Assembly: GCA_017621055.1 (NCBI GenBank)
Contig: JAGATX010000033.1
Coordinates: 44,100-108,099, forward strand
DNA: 64,000 bases
Direction: 5' to 3'
Origin: Muribaculaceae bacterium
Lineage (GTDB): Bacteria; Bacteroidota; Bacteroidia; Bacteroidales; Muribaculaceae
A program made the position numbers and the translations under genes. Below are positions 1 through 9,271 of this stretch, one piece after another (the first letter of the stretch is position 1; each line of letters begins with the position of its first letter). The notes under the pieces are model-generated. The model saw only the letters and a list, made by a program, of their open reading frames with translations, had not been told where the DNA came from and did not search any database.

Positions 1-983
1 CCGCCTGGTTCTACAGCTACCTCAAAGGTTACCGCTACGACAGCCGTCAGGTCCGGATATCGCAAGGCGACGACGGCCGGCTGGAGATAGAGTTCGAGGG
101 TTGTTGGAGCGACACCATCCTGCTGGAGGTAAAGGTGCTGGCGATAGTGTCGGAACTATACTACATCATGACAGGTCAGGCCGGGGCATTGGATTACGAT
201 GCATATTATCAGAAATCGCAAGCCAAGGCACGCCGACTCATCGCCGCCGGCTGCTCGTTCAGCGACTTCGGCACGCGCCGCCGCGCCTCGTTCCGCGCGC
301 AGGATACGTCAATAAGGGCGATGGCCGACTGCGGCAAGGCTATGGGCGGTCCGGGCACATTTATGGGCTCGAGTAACGTCTATTTCGCCATGAAATACGG
401 CCTGACGCCCGTAGGCACCATGGCTCACGAGCTCATATGCGCCATAGCAGGTATGTACGGCCCGCAGATGGCTAACAATCTGGCTATGGAGACGTGGGCG
501 AAAACCTATCGCGGCGCCCTCGGCACTTTTCTTTACGATACTTACGGCTGGCGCATTTTCAGCCTCAATTTCTCGGAAGACTATGCCAATATGTTCAAGG
601 GACTGAGGGTTGACAGCGGCGACAACTACAAGGAGCTCGATATGATAGTGGAAAAATACCGCAGTCTGAAAATCGACCCGCGGACAAAGCAGATAGTGTT
701 CAGCAACGGTCTGGATGTGGACACCGCCATAGCCATTCAGAACTATGCGCAGGGTAAATGCATACCGTCGTTCGGCATCGGCACGCATTTCACCAACGAC
801 TTCGAGGGCTTGCGGCCGATGAACATAGTGATCAAGCTTGTCGCCGTGAAAATCACCGAGTCATGGCCATTCTATTGCGATACGTGCAAGCTCAGCGAGG
901 ATGCCGGCAAATATTCGGGCGATCGTGCCACGGTGGAACGTTTCCTCGAAACCCTTCACCTGCCGGGCCTTCAGAACGAGTAA
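1..983 (+). CDS. pncB: Nicotinate phosphoribosyltransferase, 5' partial
   Basis: The reading frame is open from base 3 to the stop at 981-983, so the N-terminal part lies outside the window. The enzyme makes nicotinate mononucleotide from nicotinate and PRPP in the NAD salvage pathway (family knowledge). Visible family signatures are a VLAIVSELYY helix, the FGTRRR(A)SF motif, a GTMAHE motif carrying the residue equivalent to the autophosphorylated His, and VDSGD with a following SNGLD segment. An internal GTG at 135 is not the start, because homologous sequence continues upstream of it to the window edge. Its last 13 bases overlap the 3' end of the convergent gene on the other strand. Identity is very secure. 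Confidence 0.95.
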   Translation, partial: AWFYSYLKGYRYDSRQVRISQGDDGRLEIEFEGCWSDTILLEVKVLAIVSELYYIMTGQAGALDYDAYYQKSQAKARRLIAAGCSFSDFGTRRRASFRAQDTSIRAMADCGKAMGGPGTFMGSSNVYFAMKYGLTPVGTMAHELICAIAGMYGPQMANNLAMETWAKTYRGALGTFLYDTYGWRIFSLNFSEDYANMFKGLRVDSGDNYKELDMIVEKYRSLKIDPRTKQIVFSNGLDVDTAIAIQNYAQGKCIPSFGIGTHFTNDFEGLRPMNIVIKLVAVKITESWPFYCDTCKLSEDAGKYSGDRATVERFLETLHLPGLQNE

Positions 984-1651
984 CCCAGGGAGATAAACAC
1001 ACTCTGACTCAACTCTTTGGCCGGCACGTGGAATTTTGTGCCGCCGGGAAGGGTGACGTCGCGCCGCGCCGAGTAATAATCCAGATCTGAGAGGGCATAG
1101 CCGGCGCCGACAATCCAGCGGTCGATGGCGAAGTTCACCGACAGGCGCGCATGCCAGTAGAACCAGTGCAATCCCTTGTTCGGGAAGCGACGGTAACCCA
1201 CGGGAATGAGAAAGCCGCCGTCGAGGGCCTGAAGTTCATAGGTCAATGAGTTGTGGGGCGGAAGGGCAAGACTCACGCCCGGTTCTGCCTGAAACCACAG
1301 TTTGAAAAAACCGTCGGACGACGACCACACCGCCGGCGAGATGAAAATCACCGATGGCTTAAAGATAAACCACGCCACATTGCGTTGGTTATCGCACAAT
1401 TCGGCGCGATAGCCGTCGATTTCGGCGGGACGCCCCGGCATGTTGTACTGCGAGGTGAACTCCACGCCGAATGCCACGGCCATGTACTTGTGGAATTGCC
1501 AAGATACCGAAGGCTCGAGTTGCCATGCCTGTTCGTTGTTGATATATATACCGCCATAGAGTGTGGTTCGGAGCGCACGTTCACCCAATCCGGCGGCCGC
1601 AGCGGTGACCATGCTCATGCTCAGGACGATGGCTGTAAGTATGCGCTTCAT
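971..1651 (-). CDS. Predicted outer-membrane beta-barrel protein
   Basis: A 226-residue protein with a clear signal peptide (MKRILTAIVLSMSMVTAAAA). The remainder alternates polar and hydrophobic/aromatic residues with many Trp and Tyr, and it ends in Phe (SLGYSF), the usual last residue of an outer-membrane barrel. No enzymatic motif is visible. Its start overlaps the stop of the upstream CMD/cupin gene by four bases (ATGA), so the two are translationally coupled. The function is unknown; a small porin-like or structural barrel is the most that can be inferred. Its stop codon lies inside the end of pncB, tail to tail. Confidence 0.75.
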   Translation of the reverse strand: MKRILTAIVLSMSMVTAAAAGLGERALRTTLYGGIYINNEQAWQLEPSVSWQFHKYMAVAFGVEFTSQYNMPGRPAEIDGYRAELCDNQRNVAWFIFKPSVIFISPAVWSSSDGFFKLWFQAEPGVSLALPPHNSLTYELQALDGGFLIPVGYRRFPNKGLHWFYWHARLSVNFAIDRWIVGAGYALSDLDYYSARRDVTLPGGTKFHVPAKELSQSVFISLGYSF

Positions 1652-2418
1652 CTTGTGCCGAGGTTGTTGTATTCTTCATCGCTAACGGGATCAAGCCATA
1701 TGTTCTCAGTCTCTTCGCCTGGAATTTCAAAGGCGAGATGTGCGAACCACGAGTCCTTTGCGGCTCCATGCCAGTGCTTGACGTTGGCGGGGATGTGGAT
1801 GACAGTGCCAGGAAGAATATCCACGGCGTCTTTATCTTCCTCCTGATACCATCCCCGGCCGGCAACGCCCACGAGCATCTGTCCGCCTCCGGCAGCGGCT
1901 TTGTGGATATGCCAGTTGTTGCGGCAGCCGGGCTCGAAGGTCACATTGGCAAAGGGTATCTGCTCTGTCGATACGCGGGCCAACCAGCTGCGACCGCTGA
2001 AATATCGGGCATAGGCGGTGTTGGGCTCGCCCAGCGGGAAAATCATGGCGCGCGCAAAGGCTGCGGCATCGTCATTGCCGGTAACATCGTCGGCCCATAC
2101 CTCTTTTGCGATGTTGAAGGCCGCCCAGGCCTTGGGCCAGCCCGCATAGAAAGCTATGTGGGTAATGGTTTCTGCAATCTCCGTGCGGGTAATGCCATTC
2201 CGGCGGCCTGTGGCAAGGTGGTATCGCAGCGAATTGTCGGTGATACCCATGGAGATTAGCGACGTGATGGTCACCAGGCTGCGGTCGCGCAACGACAGCA
2301 GGTCGTTGCGGCTCCATACCTCTCCGAAGAGTATGTCATCGTTGAGGTGCGCGAATTCGGGGGCGAAATCACCGAGCTGCTGTCGACCGGCGGTCTGTAC
2401 TATTTTCTGTTGTGCCAT
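1648..2418 (-). CDS. Carboxymuconolactone decarboxylase-like / cupin fusion protein
   Basis: A 256-residue two-domain protein. Residues about 15-110 form an AhpD/carboxymuconolactone decarboxylase-like helical domain (SLVTITSLISMG, then HIAFYAGWPKAWAAF). Here the Cys pair of AhpD peroxidases is absent, so a thiol peroxidase activity is not supported. Residues about 140-245 are a cupin with metal-binding His spacing (NWHIHKA and VKHWHGA). Such fusions are common in Bacteroidales and are annotated only by domain. It is the first gene of a two-gene minus-strand operon with the barrel protein. A candidate promoter lies about 80 bases upstream. Confidence 0.85.
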   Translation of the reverse strand: MAQQKIVQTAGRQQLGDFAPEFAHLNDDILFGEVWSRNDLLSLRDRSLVTITSLISMGITDNSLRYHLATGRRNGITRTEIAETITHIAFYAGWPKAWAAFNIAKEVWADDVTGNDDAAAFARAMIFPLGEPNTAYARYFSGRSWLARVSTEQIPFANVTFEPGCRNNWHIHKAAAGGGQMLVGVAGRGWYQEEDKDAVDILPGTVIHIPANVKHWHGAAKDSWFAHLAFEIPGEETENIWLDPVSDEEYNNLGTR

Positions 2419-2496
2419 AGCGGTTGTGGTTAATGGAATTAATTAAACAAGTATGACAATTGTGCGGTCCATAGAGGGCAGTTTTGTTTTCCACCA

Positions 2497-2504
2497 CAAA
2501 ATTA
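2497..2504 (-). promoter_or_regulatory. Candidate Bacteroidota -7 box for the CMD/cupin operon
   Basis: The minus strand reads TAATTTTG here, an exact match to TAnnTTTG, about 80 bases upstream of the start codon at 2418. No clear TTTG -33 box is seen at the expected distance. Confidence 0.5.
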
Positions 2505-2573
2505 GTTTTAATTTTTGGAAAACGCTTACCTGTTCCATGGCAAAATATACCCGAAACCCCGTTGTGAAAAACA

Positions 2574-2607
2574 AAAGGCGCCCCGGCGGTGAGGCCGGGG
2601 CGCCTTT
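2574..2607 (-). terminator. Intrinsic terminator of the LRR-protein gene
   Basis: A perfect 14-bp stem, AAAGGCGCCCCGGC paired with GCCGGGGCGCCTTT, around a six-base loop. On the minus strand it is followed by TTTTGTTTTT. It sits just downstream of the stop codon at 2639. Confidence 0.85.
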
Positions 2608-2638
2608 GGCGTGTTTTATGTAAGTATGTAAGGTAGGG

Positions 2639-3694
2639 TTAGTAGTTCCACTGGCATGCTATCATGTTGAGGTTGGGGCATGCAATGGTTCGGAGGTCGG
2701 TAATCATGTTGAAGCGGCAGTTGATGTAAGTAAGAGCCTGGTCGAACGATACATCAAGGGTGGTCAGCTCGTTGTTGTTGCACAGCAGACGCTGCAGGAA
2801 GGTCTGGTTTGTGAGGCTGAGCTGGGTAAGGTCGTTGTACGAGCAGTCGACGAAGACTATGTTGGGACATTCTGACACCTCGAAGGAAGTGAGATTGTTG
2901 TACGAGCAGACAATGTCGAGGAGAGCGGGGCAGTCGCGCATGCCTAAAGTCTTCATGTTGTTGTCGGAGCAGATAAAGCTCGAGAGGGTCGGCAGGCCCG
3001 AAACGATCATGTTTGAGATCTCGTTGTCGTCGAGGTTGAGGTTGGCGAGGGCGGTGACGCCTACCAGGTTGAGTTGAGTGAGCTTGTTGTAACCGCAGTA
3101 GAGGTTCTTGAGGGCCGTGCAGTCGGTGACATTGAGGCTTTCGAGATGGTTGCTCTGGCAGTTGAGGGTTTCGAGCGTGGGCGATGCCGACAGGTCGAGG
3201 GCCGCCAACAGGTTTGAGCTGATGTTGAGGTTTTTGAGCAGAGGAACATTCTCGAGGGTGAACTCGGTGATACGGTTGTTGTTGATGGCAACCTTTGTGA
3301 GGAGCGGGCAGCCTGAGAAATCGACGGCCGTGAGTTTATTGCGCGAGGCGTTGAGGTCGGCAAGAACGGGGTCGCCGCTGACGGTGAGGGAGGTGAGTTT
3401 GTTGCGCGATACATCCACGCTTGTCAGGGCGGTGAAGCCGCTGAGGTCGAGGGTGCCGGCAAGCTTTTTGTCTTTCCACTTGATTTCGGTTACTTTACCA
3501 CCGACTATGGTCACGCCCTCCCATGTGGTAGGGTCGTTGAGGTTGGTGATGTTCAGTGCCGCAGCGTTCGTTGCGGCATGTTCTGCAGGCTGATTGAGGA
3601 ACCCCTGGAGCTGACGGAGCTCGGTGCGGTTCACCTGTGCGAGAGCTGTTGCGGCTGATAGAGCCAGAGCCATGAATAATGCGACTTTTTTCAT
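2639..3694 (-). CDS. Secreted leucine-rich repeat protein
   Basis: A 351-residue protein starting with a typical signal peptide (MKKVALFMALALSAATALAQ). From about residue 80 to the end it is built of about 12 repeats of roughly 21 residues following the pattern LxxLNxSxNxLxxLDxSxxPxL, with Cys often at the turn (LNCQSNHL, LYCGYNKL). It ends abruptly on a repeat (MIACQWNY) with no secretion-type C-terminal domain or anchor. It is probably periplasmic or surface exposed and involved in binding; no ligand can be read from the sequence. The gene is monocistronic with its own terminator. Confidence 0.85.
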   Translation of the reverse strand: MKKVALFMALALSAATALAQVNRTELRQLQGFLNQPAEHAATNAAALNITNLNDPTTWEGVTIVGGKVTEIKWKDKKLAGTLDLSGFTALTSVDVSRNKLTSLTVSGDPVLADLNASRNKLTAVDFSGCPLLTKVAINNNRITEFTLENVPLLKNLNISSNLLAALDLSASPTLETLNCQSNHLESLNVTDCTALKNLYCGYNKLTQLNLVGVTALANLNLDDNEISNMIVSGLPTLSSFICSDNNMKTLGMRDCPALLDIVCSYNNLTSFEVSECPNIVFVDCSYNDLTQLSLTNQTFLQRLLCNNNELTTLDVSFDQALTYINCRFNMITDLRTIACPNLNMIACQWNY

Positions 3695-3839
3695 AACGGT
3701 GGGGGATTTTGATATTTCTTGTTTGATTATAATACGTTTCAGGGCTTTGTTTTTCCTTGATTTGTAATTCTAACAACCTATTGGGAAAAAAGGTTTTTAA
3801 AAATTTTAAAAAATGGACTTTAACATTGAGAAAAATTCG

Positions 3840-3847
3840 TATCTTTG
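3840..3847 (+). promoter_or_regulatory. -7 box for the phosphoesterase gene
   Basis: TATCTTTG matches TAnnTTTG and lies 51 bases before the ATG at 3898. This argues that in-frame starts upstream of it are not used. Confidence 0.6.
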
Positions 3848-3897
3848 CAATGCGTCGTCAGGGCGTTCCTTTTTTTCGACCAATTATCTTAAGCAAT

Positions 3898-5757
3898 ATG
3901 AAACTGAATGTCAAGAAATTAGTCTTAGCGGCCGCGCTTGTGGTCTTTTCCGTGGGTGCCATCTCGGCACAGCGTATAGCAGTATTGAGCGACATCCATG
4001 TCACTCCCGGCAATGCCAACGAGGAGCAGCTCCGGCGCGCCGTCGATGAAATCAACGCCGGCGACTTCGATTTTGTTGTTGTCGACGGTGACCTTACCAA
4101 CGAGGGCTCCGACGAGCAGTTAGCTAATGTGAAGTCCATTCTCGGCGGCATCCGTCATCCGCTGGCCGTGCTCCCCGGCAACCATGAGAACAACTGGAGC
4201 CAGAGCGCCACGCGCACATTCACCGATCTGTGGGGCGCCGACCGTTTTGTGGCGCAGGTAGATTCGCTGGTGCTCATAGGCATAAACTGCGGACCGTTCA
4301 TGAAGATGGGCGACGGTCACATCAAGCAGGAGGACCTCCACTGGCTCGAGAGCACGCTGTCAGCTGCCACTGCCGACAGCACACTGCGCGTACTGTCGTT
4401 CAACCACTATCCTCTTCTCGACGACCTCGACAATTTCCCTGAATATACAGCTATTCTGGAGCGCTATCCCGTGATAGGACATATCAACGGGCACTACCAC
4501 CGCTGGCGGCAGTACACACCCGGCGGCGCCGACGGCGGCAGCGACATTCCGTGTTTCATGGTGCGTGCCCTGGACATGCGCGACGGCAAGTACGGCTATG
4601 CCATTGTAGAGGTCGATTCAGAGTGGATACACCTATATAATAAGAATATCGGCGAGGCCGCCGAACCCATGTTCGCCGCCGCCGCGCGCACACACCACAA
4701 GGCGCTGACCCCGCCGGCACGCCCGACGCTGACCGTTCCGGCCGGCTTTGTCGTCGATAAGGTGTGGACCGACAGCGCATCGATCTTCACGCGTCTGGGC
4801 TTCGACGCCGAGAACATCTATTTCGGCAACTCCACCGGCAAAGCGCGCGCCGTGCGCAAAGCCGACGGCACACTTGCCTGGGAGATAGCCACGGGCGCAC
4901 CGCTGTTCTCGCGGCCTGTGGCTCTCGGCAATGGCCGCGTGGCAGTGCCGACGAACACCGAGATACTCGTTGTCGACGGTGCCGACGGCCGCGTGCGCCG
5001 CCGCTATCCGTCGGCTGATGGTCCCTATGTTGCCGACGGTCTTGTCACCGCCGACGGCCGACGCTACCTTCAGGGCGGTTATTGCCGCTTCGAGTGCCGC
5101 CGCCCCTCCGACGGCCGCCTGATGTGGAGCTATGACTCCATCAACAACTATTGCCAGGCAGCTCCCGCCGTCGACGGCAACGACGTGATATTCGGCGCCT
5201 GGGATACCAAGTTGCGCTGCCTCGATCTGCGCGACGGCACACTGCGCTGGAGCTGGGACAACGGCAAGAGCGCCAACATGCTCGGACCCGGCAACGTGGT
5301 GCCCGTTATCAGCGGCGACAAGGTATTTATCGTCGCTCCCGACCGCTTCATGACAGCCATCGACCGCGCGACAGGGCGGCAGCTGTGGCGCGACAACAGT
5401 CACCGCTATCGCGAGAGCCTCGGTGTCAGCGCCGACGGCAGCCGTGTCTATGCCAAGACCATGGACGGCGAACTTGTGGCCGTCGATGCCAATGCCGACA
5501 CTTTCAACGAACTGTGGACCGTCGACATGGGCCTCGGCTACGAACACGCTCCCTGCATAGTTGCCGAGACCGACGGTCTTGTCTACGCCGGTTCGCGGCG
5601 CGGCGTGGTGACGGTGGTTGACCCCGCTTCTCAGACCATCGTTGCATCGCTGCCCCTCGGTGTGAGCGAAGTCAACGGTATCGACATCGATCCTGCCGAC
5701 GGCGCTGTATATGTATCGCTCGTGGAGGGCACGGTGTTCCGCATATCACGCCGCTGA
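3898..5757 (+). CDS. Calcineurin-like phosphoesterase fused to a PQQ-type beta-propeller
   Basis: A 619-residue exported protein (MKLNVKKLVLAAALVVFSVGAISA signal). The N-terminal half is a metallophosphoesterase carrying DIH (SDIHVTPGN), VVDGDLTNEG, GNHENNW and GHINGHYH, so all metal-binding motifs are intact. From about residue 290 to the end are BamB/PQQ-like blade repeats, for example GTLAWEIATG, GTLRWSWDNG and TGRQLWRDN. The start is chosen at 3898 because the signal peptide begins there and the promoter box lies between it and earlier in-frame codons. The substrate is unknown; the propeller may bind a ligand or partner protein in the periplasm. The next gene follows after 22 bases. Confidence 0.88.
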   Translation: MKLNVKKLVLAAALVVFSVGAISAQRIAVLSDIHVTPGNANEEQLRRAVDEINAGDFDFVVVDGDLTNEGSDEQLANVKSILGGIRHPLAVLPGNHENNWSQSATRTFTDLWGADRFVAQVDSLVLIGINCGPFMKMGDGHIKQEDLHWLESTLSAATADSTLRVLSFNHYPLLDDLDNFPEYTAILERYPVIGHINGHYHRWRQYTPGGADGGSDIPCFMVRALDMRDGKYGYAIVEVDSEWIHLYNKNIGEAAEPMFAAAARTHHKALTPPARPTLTVPAGFVVDKVWTDSASIFTRLGFDAENIYFGNSTGKARAVRKADGTLAWEIATGAPLFSRPVALGNGRVAVPTNTEILVVDGADGRVRRRYPSADGPYVADGLVTADGRRYLQGGYCRFECRRPSDGRLMWSYDSINNYCQAAPAVDGNDVIFGAWDTKLRCLDLRDGTLRWSWDNGKSANMLGPGNVVPVISGDKVFIVAPDRFMTAIDRATGRQLWRDNSHRYRESLGVSADGSRVYAKTMDGELVAVDANADTFNELWTVDMGLGYEHAPCIVAETDGLVYAGSRRGVVTVVDPASQTIVASLPLGVSEVNGIDIDPADGAVYVSLVEGTVFRISRR

Positions 5758-5779
5758 TACAACACGTCGCTGATAAAGT

Positions 5780-7222
5780 ATGGCCGATATACGGCAGATA
5801 CGCGATGGCGAAGAAATAAGGTTCGGCGGTCAGCTTTCGCTGGCCGCCCGCCTTGCCGCGCCGGCGATAATGGCGCAGCTGTCGACCATCGTAATGCAGT
5901 ATATCGACGCCTCGATGGTGGGACGTCTCGGTGCCGACGCCAGCGCGTCGGTAGGTCTTATGAACAGCAGTCTGTGGCTGTTCTGGGGCGTGTGCTCCAT
6001 GCTCACCATGGGCTTCTCCGTGCAGGTTGCGCACCGGCTCGGCGGCGGCGATACCGCAGGTGCGCGTGCCGTGGTGCGCCAGGGCATTACGTCGAGCGCG
6101 GTCGCCGGCACACTGATAGCGCTGACAGGGCTGGCCATAGCGCCCTTCCTGCCGCGCTGGCTGGGCGGCGGTGAAGATATCGCCGGCGGAGCATCGGTCT
6201 ATTTCGCCATCTTTGTGGCTGCGCTCCCCGTGCTGACAATGAACTATCTGGCGTCGGGCATGCTGCGCTGCGCCGGCAACATGAAGGTACCGGGCATGAT
6301 GGCCGTGGCCATGTGCGCTCTCGATGTGCTCTTCAACTTCCTGTTGATCTTCCCCACACGCACCCTCGCAGTCGGCTCTGTGGAATTCACCATGCCGGGC
6401 GCCGGACTGGGTATCTCGGGTGCCGCTCTCGGCACTGTCGCCGCCGAGTGTGTCGCCGCCGGCGCATTGATGTGGTATTTGCTGCGGCGTCAGCCTGAAA
6501 TCAACCTGCGGGACTACGGGCGCGGCTCCTTCCGGCCCACGCACGAGGTGGTTAGGCGCGCCTCGAAGATAGCGCTGCCCATGGCCGCCGAGCATCTCAT
6601 TTTCTGTGGTGCGCAGATATGCGTCACCCGCATCGTGGCGCCGCTGGGCGTTGTAGCCATTGCCGCGAATGCCTTTGCCGTCACCGCCGAGAGCCTCTGC
6701 TATATGCCGGGCTTCGGCATCGGCGATGCCGCCACCACACTCTGCGGTCAGGCCTACGGCGCCGGCCGCCCTGCGCTTGCCCGACGTTTTGCATGGCTCA
6801 CAACCCTGGGCGGCATGGCGATAATGACGGTGATGGGCGTGGCCATGTACATCCTCGCGCCTGTGATGATGGAAATAATGACTCCCGTGCAGGCAATAGT
6901 CGCCGAGGGTACGGAGGTGCTGCGTATCGAGGCCTTTGCCGAGCCGATGTATGCCGCCTCGATAGTTGCCTACGGCGCCTTTGTCGGCGTAGGCGATACC
7001 CTCATACCCGCCGTGATGAACTTTGGCAGCATATGGCTTGTTCGTATACCACTGGCGGCGCTCATGGCGCCCGCCATGGGGCTCAGAGGCGTGTGGATTG
7101 CAATGTGCATCGAGTTGTGTTTCCGCGGCGTTATTTTCCTCTGGCGTATGTGGCGCGGAAACTGGCTAAAACCCGGCAAGAAGCCCTCCGCCGAGGACGC
7201 TTTGCCGGTGGAAGAGGGTTAA
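5780..7222 (+). CDS. MATE family multidrug/cation exporter
   Basis: A 480-residue inner-membrane protein with about 12 hydrophobic segments in two similar halves. Typical MATE features are an early AAPAIMAQLSTIVMQYIDASMVGRLG segment and, in the second half, SLCYMPGFGIGDAATTLCGQAYGAG. This family exports drugs or metabolites in exchange for Na+ or H+. The hydrophilic C-terminus is short. It lies 22 bases after the phosphoesterase gene on the same strand and may share its transcript. The substrate cannot be inferred. Confidence 0.92.
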   Translation: MADIRQIRDGEEIRFGGQLSLAARLAAPAIMAQLSTIVMQYIDASMVGRLGADASASVGLMNSSLWLFWGVCSMLTMGFSVQVAHRLGGGDTAGARAVVRQGITSSAVAGTLIALTGLAIAPFLPRWLGGGEDIAGGASVYFAIFVAALPVLTMNYLASGMLRCAGNMKVPGMMAVAMCALDVLFNFLLIFPTRTLAVGSVEFTMPGAGLGISGAALGTVAAECVAAGALMWYLLRRQPEINLRDYGRGSFRPTHEVVRRASKIALPMAAEHLIFCGAQICVTRIVAPLGVVAIAANAFAVTAESLCYMPGFGIGDAATTLCGQAYGAGRPALARRFAWLTTLGGMAIMTVMGVAMYILAPVMMEIMTPVQAIVAEGTEVLRIEAFAEPMYAASIVAYGAFVGVGDTLIPAVMNFGSIWLVRIPLAALMAPAMGLRGVWIAMCIELCFRGVIFLWRMWRGNWLKPGKKPSAEDALPVEEG

Positions 7223-7310
7223 TTATATTCAAATCTGAATTCAAACCACGGTCGCTGTCGTCTCTTTAGCCTTTTTCACACCGAAATATCAGAACAATAG
7301 GTGCCAAAAA

Positions 7311-7342
7311 TTTGTCTACTTCACAGGAAAAGTCTATATTTG
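7311..7342 (+). promoter_or_regulatory. Promoter of the phosphohexomutase gene (-33 TTTG, -7 TATATTTG)
   Basis: TTTG at 7311-7314 is followed after 20 bases by TATATTTG at 7335-7342, the canonical Bacteroidota arrangement. The TTG inside the -33 box opens a longer in-frame ORF but cannot be a start, which fixes the start at the ATG at 7384. Confidence 0.85.
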
Positions 7343-7383
7343 CAAAAATAAGACAAACATATAACATAACTGACCCCTCAAAA

Positions 7384-9135
7384 ATGGAAAACCAGCAACA
7401 GCTCATCAAAGAAGTGACCGAACGTGCCAAAATATGGCTTACCGACGGCTACGATGCTGAGACACAGGCAGAAGTGCGCCGCATGCTCGACGCCGACGAT
7501 AAAACGGAACTGATAGAATCGTTCTATAAAGACCTCGAATTCGGCACCGGCGGTCTCCGTGGCATAATGGGTGCAGGCACAAACCGCATGAACATCTACA
7601 CAGTGGGCGCCGCTACCCAGGGTCTGGCAAACTATCTCAAGGAAGCCTTCAAGGATCTGCCGCAGATAAGCGTTGCCGTCGGCCACGACGTGCGCCACAA
7701 CAGCCGCAAGTTCGCCGAAATCGTCGCCGATATTTTCAGCGCCAACGGCATCAAGGTATATCTGTTCGACAGCTTCCGTCCCACCCCCGAACTGAGCTTC
7801 GCCATCCGCCAGCTCGGTTGCCAGAGCGGCGTGAACATCACAGCCTCGCACAACCCCAAGGAATACAACGGCTACAAGGCTTACTGGAGCGACGGCGCTC
7901 AGATCATCGCACCCCACGATGTCAACATCATCGACCATGTGAACCGCATCAAGCACGTGGGCGAAATCAAGTTCAAGGGCGACAAGAGCAACATCGAAAT
8001 TATCGGCGAGGAGATGGACAACAAGTTCCTCGCCGCCATCAAGACTCTGAGCCTCGACCCCGACGTGATCAAACGTCATGCCGACCTCAAGATTGTCTAT
8101 ACGCCCATCCACGGCACAGGCGTCAAACTCGTGCCCGCCTCGCTACGCAACTACGGCTTCACGAACATTATCCACGTTCCCGAGCAGGATATCCCCAGCG
8201 GTGACTTCCCCACAGTAGCATCGCCCAATCCCGAGAACCCCGAAGCCATGGCAATGGCTATTGCAAAAGCCAAGGAAGTCGGCGCCGACCTTGTGGTGGC
8301 CTCCGACCCGGACGCCGACCGCATAGGCTGCGTTATCCGCGACAATAACGGCGAATACCAGCTCATCAACGGCAACCAGATAGTGATGATTCTCCTCAAC
8401 TACATCATGCTGCGCAACCGCGAACTCGGCCGCCTCAAAGGCAACGAATATGTAGTGAAAACCATCGTCACCACCGAGACCATCAAGGCTATCGCCGACA
8501 ACCAGAACGTGAAGATGTACGACTCCTACACAGGCTTCAAGTGGATAGCCGCCGTGATCCGCGACCTCGAGGGCACCGAACGTTACCTCGGCGGAGGCGA
8601 AGAGAGTTACGGCTTCCTTGCCGAAGATTTCTGTCGCGACAAGGATTCTGTCAGCGCAATATCCCTCATGGCCGAAATTTGCGCATGGGCCAAGGACCGC
8701 GGCATGGATTTCAACCAGATGCTTCAGGAGATATATCTCAAGAACGGTTACAGCCACGAACAGGGCGTATCGGTGGTACGCACCGGAAAGAGCGGCGCTG
8801 AGGAAATACAGGCTATGATGAAAAAGTTCCGCGAGAACCCTCACAAGAGCCTCGACGGCAGCCCTGTGGTGACCATCAAGGACTATGCCGACCTCAACTG
8901 CACCGATGTTCCCACCGGCAAGGTGACGAAGATGGACTTCCCCGCTACATCGAACGTGCTCCAATACTTCACGGCCGACGGCTCCAAGGTATCCATCCGT
9001 CCTTCCGGAACAGAACCCAAAATCAAATTCTACATCGAGGTGCACGACAAGATGAACGACGCTTCGGAGTATGAGGCTCTCAACACAAAAGCCGCTGCTA
9101 AAATCGAACGCATCAAGAAAGAACTCGGCATCTGA
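7384..9135 (+). CDS. Alpha-D-phosphohexomutase (phosphoglucomutase/phosphomannomutase type)
   Basis: A 583-residue cytoplasmic enzyme that interconverts hexose 1- and 6-phosphates. All four active-site loops are present: the phosphoserine loop TASHNPKEYNGYK, the metal loop DPDADRIG, the sugar-binding loop GGEESYG, and the phosphate-binding loop RPSGTEPKIKFY. The length matches the long bacterial PGM/PMM subfamily. Whether glucose or mannose phosphate is preferred cannot be read from sequence. It has its own promoter and a strong terminator, so it is monocistronic. Confidence 0.93.
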   Translation: MENQQQLIKEVTERAKIWLTDGYDAETQAEVRRMLDADDKTELIESFYKDLEFGTGGLRGIMGAGTNRMNIYTVGAATQGLANYLKEAFKDLPQISVAVGHDVRHNSRKFAEIVADIFSANGIKVYLFDSFRPTPELSFAIRQLGCQSGVNITASHNPKEYNGYKAYWSDGAQIIAPHDVNIIDHVNRIKHVGEIKFKGDKSNIEIIGEEMDNKFLAAIKTLSLDPDVIKRHADLKIVYTPIHGTGVKLVPASLRNYGFTNIIHVPEQDIPSGDFPTVASPNPENPEAMAMAIAKAKEVGADLVVASDPDADRIGCVIRDNNGEYQLINGNQIVMILLNYIMLRNRELGRLKGNEYVVKTIVTTETIKAIADNQNVKMYDSYTGFKWIAAVIRDLEGTERYLGGGEESYGFLAEDFCRDKDSVSAISLMAEICAWAKDRGMDFNQMLQEIYLKNGYSHEQGVSVVRTGKSGAEEIQAMMKKFRENPHKSLDGSPVVTIKDYADLNCTDVPTGKVTKMDFPATSNVLQYFTADGSKVSIRPSGTEPKIKFYIEVHDKMNDASEYEALNTKAAAKIERIKKELGI

Positions 9136-9158
9136 TCGCCCCTTTCCGATACCCTTAC

Positions 9159-9192
9159 ACAAGCCACCCGCCCCGACGGGTGGCTTGTTTTT
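9159..9192 (+). terminator. Intrinsic terminator after the phosphohexomutase gene
   Basis: A 12-bp perfect stem, ACAAGCCACCCG with CGGGTGGCTTGT, around a six-base loop, ending in TTTTT. Confidence 0.9.
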
Positions 9193-9244
9193 AAATAGGG
9201 GGTGATAATGGCGCGGGATATGGCGGGATATGGGAAAAATTTTG

Positions 9245-9252
9245 TAATTTTG
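9245..9252 (+). promoter_or_regulatory. -7 box for the Nfn/Znu operon
   Basis: TAATTTTG, an exact TAnnTTTG match, 19 bases before the ATG at 9272; the predicted leader is only about 15 bases. No clear -33 box. Confidence 0.65.
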
Positions 9253-9271
9253 CGCGTTAATAGAGAAAGAG

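Noticed and set aside
3757-3897. N-terminal extension of the phosphoesterase
   Set aside because: The extension lacks signal-peptide character and contains the promoter box; a signal peptide begins at 3898.
7312-7383. Earlier TTG start for the phosphohexomutase
   Set aside because: The TTG lies inside the -33 box and the -7 box follows it, so these bases are promoter, not coding.
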